Of a stretch of 5,433 nucleotides of DNA, positions 1 through 4,349 are shown in pieces; position 1 is the stretch's first letter; every line of letters begins with the position of its first letter. The notes under the pieces are model-generated. The model did no database searches. It had not been told where the DNA came from and worked only from the letters and a program-made list of their open reading frames with translations. The translations under genes were made by a program, and so were the position numbers. The stretch lies in assembly GCA_900557035.1 (NCBI GenBank), contig USRA01000095.1, positions 1 to 5,433 of the forward strand, given 5' to 3'. Origin of the DNA: an uncultured Prevotella sp. GTDB taxonomy: Bacteria > Bacteroidota > Bacteroidia > Bacteroidales > Bacteroidaceae.

Positions 1-76
1 TCATCCACAGAATTTTCACTTATCAATATCAATCGTTAAAAAACATACATTTTATAGTGTATCCAATAAATTGTTA

Positions 77-84
77 TATTTTTG
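77..84 (+). promoter_or_regulatory. possible Bacteroides-type -7 element
   Basis: The bases TATTTTTG match the TAnnTTTG form of the Bacteroidota -7 element. No TTG or TTTG lies at the usual 18-21 bp upstream, so the match may be chance in AT-rich sequence. If used, transcription would start near 91 and run into the hairpin at 169-237, giving an RNA of about 150 nt. Confidence 0.2.
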
Positions 85-116
85 CAAACGAAAAGAGTTG
101 TTTGACAAGCAAACAT

Positions 117-170
117 ATGTACATTGCAGAAATTAGAACCGTTGCTAAATTATTACCTCTATTGATGTAA
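117..170 (+). CDS. speculative 17-residue leader peptide ORF
   Basis: An ATG at 117 opens a 17-codon frame reading MYIAEIRTVAKLLPLLM, with a TAA stop at 168-170. It lies about 26 bases after the start expected from the possible -7 element at 77-84, and its stop falls in the first arm of the hairpin at 169-237. The peptide is short, hydrophobic and matches nothing I recognise. The same frame is open back to the left edge of the window, so it could equally be the end of a longer frame or pure chance. It is listed because promoter-like site, short ORF and terminator-like hairpin fall in order. Confidence 0.12.
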   Translation: MYIAEIRTVAKLLPLLM

Positions 171-237
171 AACTCTCATAAATCGCTCATTTTAAGATGT
201 TCTGAATATCTTAAAATAAGTGTTTGGTGAGTTTTTT
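169..237 (+). terminator. terminator-like imperfect hairpin with T-run
   Basis: A perfect 10-bp inverted repeat (ATTTTAAGAT at 189-198, ATCTTAAAAT at 208-217, 9-nt loop) sits inside an outer stem formed by AAAACTC (169-175) and GAGTTTT (229-235). The outer right arm runs into six T residues at 232-237. This is the general form of an intrinsic terminator and is roughly symmetric, with A residues at the left edge. The stems are AT-rich and separated by an unpaired region, so termination would be weak. It could end transcription coming from the left of the window or of a short RNA started near 91, and would shield the regulator promoter downstream. Confidence 0.35.
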
Positions 238-238
238 A

Positions 239-285
239 TATCTGTGGTGTCTGTGGCTTTATCTGCTTTCATGGTTAATTATCTG
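239..285 (+). repeat. three TATCTG direct repeats spaced 21 and 20 bp
   Basis: The hexamer TATCTG occurs at 239-244, 260-265 and 280-285, so the copies lie two helical turns apart on one DNA face. The first copy is followed by GTGG, and TCTGTGG recurs at 250-256. The third copy overlaps the spacer of the dyad at 275-292. The array ends about 20 bp upstream of the -33 box of the regulator promoter. Helical phasing next to a promoter suggests a protein-binding array, but a hexamer repeated three times in AT-rich DNA may be chance. Confidence 0.25.
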
Positions 286-292
286 TAATTAA
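275..292. promoter_or_regulatory. dyad TTAATTA-TCTG-TAATTAA, possible operator
   Basis: A perfect 7-bp inverted repeat with a 4-bp spacer is centred at 283.5, about 58 bp before the transcription start expected from the -7 element at 328-335. An activator often binds at this distance. It could be the site of the downstream LuxR-type regulator acting on its own gene, or of another regulator. The arms are all A/T, which lowers the weight of the match. Confidence 0.3.
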
Positions 293-306
293 ACAATACG
301 ATAGAG

Positions 307-335
307 TTGTAATCAAATAAAAATATGTACTTTTG
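307..335 (+). promoter_or_regulatory. promoter of the LuxR-type regulator gene
   Basis: TACTTTTG at 328-335 fits the Bacteroidota -7 consensus TAnnTTTG exactly. TTG at 307-309 lies 18 bp upstream, close to the usual 19-21 bp for the -33 box. Transcription would begin near 340, leaving a leader of about 75-80 nt before the ATG at 419. The leader has no Shine-Dalgarno sequence, as is common in this phylum. Confidence 0.6.
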
Positions 336-362
336 TATCCGAATAGCGTATTTAAAAAGAGA

Positions 363-384
363 TCCGATGGCTTAATGAATCGGA
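363..384 (+). other. small leader hairpin before the regulator gene
   Basis: TCCGAT (363-368) and ATCGGA (379-384) form a perfect 6-bp stem with a 10-nt loop in the 5' untranslated leader. The stem is GC-richer than its surroundings. It could stabilise the messenger or affect translation. The loop holds no T-run, so it is not a terminator. It has no match to a riboswitch class that I can recognise. Confidence 0.3.
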
Positions 385-418
385 GAACAGATATAAAGAG
401 TAATATTCAGAATAGCTT

Positions 419-1177
419 ATGAATAAAGAAAAAGAAGATTTCTTCCTCCATTCCAACGAGGTGAATCATATCAACAGAGAAGATTACGAGAAGATTGAAT
501 TATTGGTGAATGCGGCAAAGGCTTTTGCACGCAGCACCTACCAGTGTGTCTATATCATCGACTATTTTCATCAGGACTTCATCTATGCATCAGACAACCT
601 CGCTTATCTCTGCGGATTGGAACCGGAGCAGTTGATGGACGCAGGCTATCAGATGTATATCGACCATGTTCCGAATGCTGACCTTCAGATGTTGCTCGAA
701 GTGAATAAGAAAGGTTTTGATCTTTTCAATGAATTGCCTGTGGGCGACCGTCTGGACTATACCATCTCGTACGACTTTCATCTTACCAATGGCAGGCATA
801 GCCGATTGATTCATCATCAACTCACTCCGATACTTCTTTCTGATGATGGAAGAATCTGGCTTGCCCTCTGCACCGTATCATTGGCAGCAACCGATGAACC
901 GGGACATATCATCATGCAGAAGAATGGTGAGCGTAGCTATTTTGAATATTCCACATTGCGCCACAAGTGGGAAAAGAAAGAAGGCATAACCTTGAGCGAG
1001 ACTGAGAGAGATGTTTTGAGATTGTCTGCCCAAGGTTACACGATGAATGATATTGCCGACCGACTATGCAAGTCGGTGGATACGATAAAGGCTTGCAAGC
1101 GCAACCTTTTCGCCAAGATGGGCGTGAGGAACATTGCCGAGGCGCTGTTTCATGCCACGAACTATCAGATGATATAA
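419..1177 (+). CDS. PAS-like/LuxR-type HTH transcriptional regulator
   Basis: A 252-aa cytoplasmic DNA-binding regulator. Residues about 38-155 look like a PAS-type sensor fold: a VYIIDY strand, then FIYASDNLAYLCG, a helical stretch, and paired strands ending at RIWLALCTVSLA. The ligand is unknown. Residues about 190-250 are a LuxR/GerE-type helix-turn-helix with the typical LSETERDVLRL start, the GYTMNDIADRL helix, the recognition helix around SVDTIKACKRNLF, and the closing AKMGVRNIAEAL. There is no receiver domain with a phospho-acceptor Asp and no transmembrane segment, so signal and output lie in one protein. ATG 419 is the first possible start, because an in-frame TAG lies at 413-415. 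The gene has its own promoter and converges on the minus-strand ThiF-like/receptor pair with 6 bp between stops. That it regulates this pair is inference. The HTH assignment is firm; the PAS call is by pattern only. Confidence 0.9.
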   Translation: MNKEKEDFFLHSNEVNHINREDYEKIELLVNAAKAFARSTYQCVYIIDYFHQDFIYASDNLAYLCGLEPEQLMDAGYQMYIDHVPNADLQMLLEVNKKGFDLFNELPVGDRLDYTISYDFHLTNGRHSRLIHHQLTPILLSDDGRIWLALCTVSLAATDEPGHIIMQKNGERSYFEYSTLRHKWEKKEGITLSETERDVLRLSAQGYTMNDIADRLCKSVDTIKACKRNLFAKMGVRNIAEALFHATNYQMI

Positions 1178-1183
1178 TCGCAA

Positions 1184-1777
1184 TCATACCTCTTCCAACA
1201 ATGGCGAGAGATAGAACTTGGGGAAGTATTTCACCTCCTTGCCTTCCACAAGGTTTGCGAGAATGTTGGCACAATAGCCGGCGGCAATATATGCCCCGAT
1301 GCCCAGTTGCGGGAAAGACTCCTCAGAATAATGCCTGATGGCTTCATCTATCCAAGGCACGGGCATCTGCCAGAACATACCGTACTGCGAGATATACTTG
1401 CCCAGTGAGCAACGGAAATCATCCGTTCCTTTTTTCACTACTTCGCTGAATGGATAGCCTTTCGGTTTCTCTACAGCGAGAAAGGCAGCCTTGCCAAGAT
1501 TGACGGCATGGATAACGGTGATGCCCTGCTCCTTACATTTCTCATCGAAAGCGAAAGAGGCTTCGTTGTCATGCAAGGTTGCATTCACCGCATACCGGAT
1601 GCCCGACAAGTCGCATGCATCCACATCTTCCATCGTCAGCGTATCCTTTTCTATGCGATAGATTTGAAATCTATCTTCCTGCCGATGGCTTTCATGGAAG
1701 TCATAGCGCAAGGCACAGGAAGCTATCAAGCCTCCCATGTCTGCGCCACTAATCAACAATTTTATTGGGTTGTTCAT
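1184..1777 (-). CDS. degenerate ThiF/E1-like Rossmann-fold protein
   Basis: A 197-aa soluble protein. It resembles the ThiF/MoeB/E1 superfamily, whose members adenylate the C-terminus of ubiquitin-like sulfur carriers. Seen here: a glycine-rich nucleotide loop LLISGADMGGLIAS (residues 7-20) directly after the start, a strand-loop YAVNATLHDN (62-71) in the place of the usual DATDN segment, FDEKCKEQGITVIHAV (77-92), which matches the 'ndaCvklgipwv' region, and a C-terminal QLGIGAYIAAGYCANILANLVEG helix (157-179). Missing: the N-terminal helix with the arginine finger, the DxDxVexSNLnRQ segment, the Lys and Asp expected for ATP and magnesium, zinc-binding CxxC pairs and an obvious catalytic Cys. 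It is therefore probably not an active adenylyltransferase. It may have become a binding or NAD(P)-type Rossmann protein. It starts 50 bp after the receptor stop with no clear promoter between them, so co-transcription is likely. No frameshift is visible, and the short length appears native. Confidence 0.5.
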   Translation of the reverse strand: MNNPIKLLISGADMGGLIASCALRYDFHESHRQEDRFQIYRIEKDTLTMEDVDACDLSGIRYAVNATLHDNEASFAFDEKCKEQGITVIHAVNLGKAAFLAVEKPKGYPFSEVVKKGTDDFRCSLGKYISQYGMFWQMPVPWIDEAIRHYSEESFPQLGIGAYIAAGYCANILANLVEGKEVKYFPKFYLSPLLEEV

Positions 1778-1827
1778 TTATAGAGAGATTTATTGTCATT
1801 ACACCATTACCGGATGCTGCAGACAGA

Positions 1828-4155
1828 TTATATTCTGTTCTTCTGGCTTTCTCCAGCACCCGTACCCTTATATTTGCTTCTTGTAGTGTTGAACTTATAC
1901 CGTACAGTAAGCGACACTTTGCTTGTTGACAGTCCATCATACACCATTTCCTTTATTTTGCCAAAATGAGCAATCATGTGGCTATCGTTTGTCCCGAACA
2001 AATCATAGATGAAGAGCTGAAACGACAAACGATCCTTCAAGAAAGCCTTATATGCGGAAACATTCGTGCAAAACATTGGCTTGTACAGATACTGGTTCTT
2101 CTCATGGCCTTTTGTAATATACGACATCATCAACGTAAACATTCCTAATTTGGTGTTGAGGGTATTGTCAAAACGGAAAGAAGCCATTGGCTTATTGAGC
2201 GATTTCCCATCGTGCGTCTCCATATCAAACCATTGCTTGTCAATGGATGCAGTAAGCGAAGGATACCAGATGCCAAACGAAGGGCGCAAATTAATGGATG
2301 CAGCTACGTCATTATACGAATTCCCATTCACAGGCTTCATCAAGCCTATTGCAGGATTATCCTTATAAGTCTCCACTGTTGACATAATTGGATGTGAAGT
2401 ATGACTGTAGGTCATATCGAATGTCAACCATTTGTAAGCCAACTCGTAGTTGAGATTTCTGCTTATCTCAGACACCAAGAATGGGTTTCCTGTTTCATAC
2501 GTGTAGCGGTTGTCATACTGAATGCCGCTGCGCAGGAAATGATAGGAAGGACGATCGATGTCGGCAGAATAGCTCAGCTGCATCTGTACCTTGCCCACAG
2601 GCATCGATAAGCTGAGCGATGGGAACCAATTGCCATACGACTTGCTTTGTCCTGGCATATACTTGCCGTATTCATAGTAGTTGAAGTCGATGTACTCGTA
2701 TCTCAGTCCTGCCTCCATGCTTACGTTTCCGAAATCTCTTGAATAGGTCAAGAATGAAGATGTCATGCTTTCTGTAATACGGCTGTCGTCATCCGATACC
2801 AAGTTGGTTGGCACCACTTGATACTTTGAGGTACGATGGGTATTTGAATATTCACCACCCAAAGATAAGTCGCCGCCCAACAGAGGATAAGAAAGAACCA
2901 GCTTGGAAGCAAGCAAATGATAATCCTTGTTAGTCAAGCTATGAGCCGTTTGGCTTTGTGCATTCATCCCCACTTCCTGGTATTGCTCTTTGGTAACATC
3001 GTTCTGGTATTCCTTCGACCATAGCCAGTCGGTATTGAAGTCGATGCCGAGTTTGCCAATCTTTCCCACATAGTAAATGTTGCTTGAAAGATTATTCTTC
3101 TGCCAAAAGAAATCAGCATGACTATCAGAACTTTCAGACAATTCTTCGTCTTGCAATATAGAAGAACTCATATCGCCGTTCCATGTTTGTTTTGGATTTC
3201 TTAGAAAACCAAAGTTGGTTCCTATAGAGTTATTGGCATCCAACTGGTAGCTGGCATCCAATCGAAAGTTCATGGCTTCGATAATACCTACTTGTCTTAT
3301 CTCACTTTTCTGGTTCCACGTCTTGTCAAGATAAGTCTTCTGCTGTAAGTCTTTATTGTCTGGCTGGTATTGTCTTGCTCCAAAAGCGTATGCGCCCAGC
3401 TCTAAGCCATTCTTGCGATAGTTCATATTCAATTGGCCAAATCCACCGAAGTTTTTCTTCTCATCATATTCACCAGTAGTCTTCGCATCGAATCCGAATC
3501 CTTCGCCCTGTATCTTCTTCGTTGTGATACGGATGACCGCCTTGGTGCTGGCTGCGTAACGGGCACCAGGGTTAGTGATGACTTCCACCGACTTGATGTT
3601 GTCGGAATGCAAACGGTCCAGCTCGCTCTTGTCTCTCATCTGTCGTCCATTGATATAGATAACAGGCTCACCGCGACCGAATACCTTGATGCTGCCATTT
3701 TGGGCAGAAACGTTAGGGATGCGGTCGAGCAGGTTCTCCATGGTTCCTGCCTTCTCAAGTACGGATCCGACAACGGTTGTCGTCATTCCGCCATTCTTCA
3801 GGATAGTCTTAGGCAGGGATGACTTCACGACAACTTCGCCGAGCATCTTGCTGTCTTCTTCCATCTTGATAATGCCCACATTCTCGCCAGTGCAATCCAT
3901 GCAGATAGTCTTATAACCTACGGATGTCACCTTGATGATTCCGCCGTTGCAGGAAGAGTCGATGACAAAGCTGCCATCCTCTCCACTCACCGCGCCCTTG
4001 ATGAAAGCCGAGTCTGTTCTATTCAATAAAACTACATTGGCAAACGCCAAAGGTTCTCCCTTGGTATTCACCACCTTGCCGATGATATTCTGCGCCATCA
4101 TCGGAGTCATAGCCGAGAGGCACAACGCTGTGGTAAAAATTACTTTTTCCTTCAT
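1828..4155 (-). CDS. TonB-dependent-receptor-like outer-membrane beta-barrel protein
   Basis: A 775-aa outer-membrane transporter-like protein. Residues 1-22 form a signal peptide (MKEK, hydrophobic core, MMAQ end). Residues about 23-100 are a carboxypeptidase-regulatory-like beta-sandwich (IIGKVVNTKGEPLAFANV, then DGSFVI and SVGYK). LGEVVVKS (105-112) precedes the plug, about 113-213, with NLLDRIPNVSAQNG, GEPVIYINGRQM and IKSVEVITNPGARYAAS. Residues about 220-757 are rich in alternating aromatic strands and form the barrel; the end, VSLTVRYKFNTTRSKYKGTG, is characteristic of the Bacteroidota outer-membrane beta-barrel family. Such proteins take up ligands using the TonB-ExbBD complex; the ligand here is unknown, and no SusD partner lies nearby. 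The reading frame is open to a Met at 4248, but 4155 was chosen because the signal peptide begins there and the extra 31 residues would span the promoter and the dyad. The -7 element lies at 4196-4203, and the ThiF-like gene follows 50 bp downstream. Confidence 0.92.
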   Translation of the reverse strand: MKEKVIFTTALCLSAMTPMMAQNIIGKVVNTKGEPLAFANVVLLNRTDSAFIKGAVSGEDGSFVIDSSCNGGIIKVTSVGYKTICMDCTGENVGIIKMEEDSKMLGEVVVKSSLPKTILKNGGMTTTVVGSVLEKAGTMENLLDRIPNVSAQNGSIKVFGRGEPVIYINGRQMRDKSELDRLHSDNIKSVEVITNPGARYAASTKAVIRITTKKIQGEGFGFDAKTTGEYDEKKNFGGFGQLNMNYRKNGLELGAYAFGARQYQPDNKDLQQKTYLDKTWNQKSEIRQVGIIEAMNFRLDASYQLDANNSIGTNFGFLRNPKQTWNGDMSSSILQDEELSESSDSHADFFWQKNNLSSNIYYVGKIGKLGIDFNTDWLWSKEYQNDVTKEQYQEVGMNAQSQTAHSLTNKDYHLLASKLVLSYPLLGGDLSLGGEYSNTHRTSKYQVVPTNLVSDDDSRITESMTSSFLTYSRDFGNVSMEAGLRYEYIDFNYYEYGKYMPGQSKSYGNWFPSLSLSMPVGKVQMQLSYSADIDRPSYHFLRSGIQYDNRYTYETGNPFLVSEISRNLNYELAYKWLTFDMTYSHTSHPIMSTVETYKDNPAIGLMKPVNGNSYNDVAASINLRPSFGIWYPSLTASIDKQWFDMETHDGKSLNKPMASFRFDNTLNTKLGMFTLMMSYITKGHEKNQYLYKPMFCTNVSAYKAFLKDRLSFQLFIYDLFGTNDSHMIAHFGKIKEMVYDGLSTSKVSLTVRYKFNTTRSKYKGTGAGESQKNRI

Positions 4156-4195
4156 ATTGCTACAGTTTTGCTTGTTTTTTTTTATTTTTCTGTTG

Positions 4196-4203
4196 CAAAA
4201 GTA
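4196..4203 (-). promoter_or_regulatory. -7 element of the receptor gene promoter
   Basis: On the minus strand the bases read TACTTTTG, an exact TAnnTTTG match and identical to the -7 element of the regulator gene at 328-335. Transcription would begin near 4192, giving an A-rich leader of about 37 nt before the ATG at 4155. No TTG or TTTG is found 18-22 bp upstream, so the -33 box seems to be missing. That fits a promoter which needs an activator. Confidence 0.5.
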
Positions 4204-4227
4204 TAGCTTTATAGGAAAAAGCCTTTG

Positions 4228-4278
4228 ACACAAAAGTGTATTTCTCAAGAGTGCGGCTTAAGAATTACACTTTTGTGT
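4228..4278. promoter_or_regulatory. 51-bp dyad made of two ACAC-N4-GTGT palindromes
   Basis: The 13-bp arms ACACAAAAGTGTA (4228-4240) and TACACTTTTGTGT (4266-4278) are perfect inverted copies. Each arm is itself a palindrome with an AAAA or TTTT core (ACACAAAAGTGT at 4228-4239, ACACTTTTGTGT at 4267-4278). Inside them a second stem forms between 4242-4249 and 4257-4264, with one mismatch that becomes a G-U pair in minus-strand RNA, around a 7-base loop. The palindromes are centred 39 bp apart, at roughly -41 and -80 from the expected receptor transcription start. As DNA this looks like a paired operator for a dimeric regulator; as minus-strand RNA it would be a 50-nt hairpin that could also hinder read-through from the helicase gene. 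No U-run follows it directly (only TTTTT eight bases later), so the operator reading is preferred. Confidence 0.55.
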
Positions 4279-4301
4279 ATAAAAAGAAAGGATAAATAGC
4301 G

Positions 4302-4349
4302 TTTGGTGATAGATTTTTGATGAATTTACCTTATTTTTTCATCACCAAA
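4302..4349 (-). terminator. inverted repeat spanning the helicase stop codon
   Basis: ATCACCAAA (4341-4349) and TTTGGTGAT (4302-4310) are a perfect 9-bp inverted repeat. In the minus-strand RNA the first arm covers the last sense codons of the helicase gene and the 30-nt loop holds its TAA stop (4331-4333). A second pairing, TGATGAA with TTCATCA (4318-4324, 4338-4344), overlaps the first arm and cannot form at the same time. A U-rich stretch follows only after about 12 bases (4281-4289). It may act as a weak terminator or stabilise the messenger end. Confidence 0.3.

Larger units (their letters stand above)
1..418. other. AT-rich intergenic region without a convincing gene
   Basis: This stretch has no recognisable protein gene. 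Two plus-strand frames are open from the left edge, one to a stop at 134-136 and one to a stop at 168-170. Their translations look like low-complexity AT-rich sequence rather than the end of a known protein, so a gene tail entering from the left is possible but unsupported. The region holds several signals listed separately: a possible -7 element at 77-84, a 6-bp inverted repeat (TGTTTG/CAAACA, 99-115), a 10-bp perfect hairpin inside a wider stem (169-237), TATCTG repeats at 239, 260 and 280, a 7-bp dyad at 275-292, the regulator promoter (307-335) and a small leader hairpin (363-384). Confidence 0.6.

Noticed and set aside
115..122. ATATGTAC repeated at 323-330
   Set aside because: An 8-mer in AT-rich sequence; the second copy is explained by the -7 element, and the first has no matching context.
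222..230. GTTTGGTGA also present at 4301-4309
   Set aside because: A single shared 9-mer in two AT-rich gaps with different surroundings is not enough for a repeat family.
912..1338. Open frames on both strands bridging the convergent gene ends
   Set aside because: They are read opposite or out of frame to two better-supported genes and have no recognisable composition or motifs.
1749..1940. 63-residue minus-strand frame across the receptor/ThiF-like junction
   Set aside because: It overlaps the end of the receptor gene in another frame and the start of the ThiF-like gene, and shows no domain-like pattern.
3932..4228. 98-residue plus-strand frame with a hydrophobic C-terminus, antisense to the receptor start
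   Set aside because: The hydrophobic run is the complement of the A-rich leader and signal-peptide region; no promoter or family match was seen on the plus strand.
4156..4248. Longer start of the receptor at 4248, adding 31 residues
   Set aside because: The extension would cover the -7 element and part of the dyad, its residues are a Lys/Asn-rich stretch without family likeness, and a normal signal peptide begins at the Met at 4155.
4228..4278. Dyad as the end or whole of a mobile miniature element
   Set aside because: No flanking target-site duplication was seen and there is no second copy in the window; the promoter-proximal position fits an operator better.
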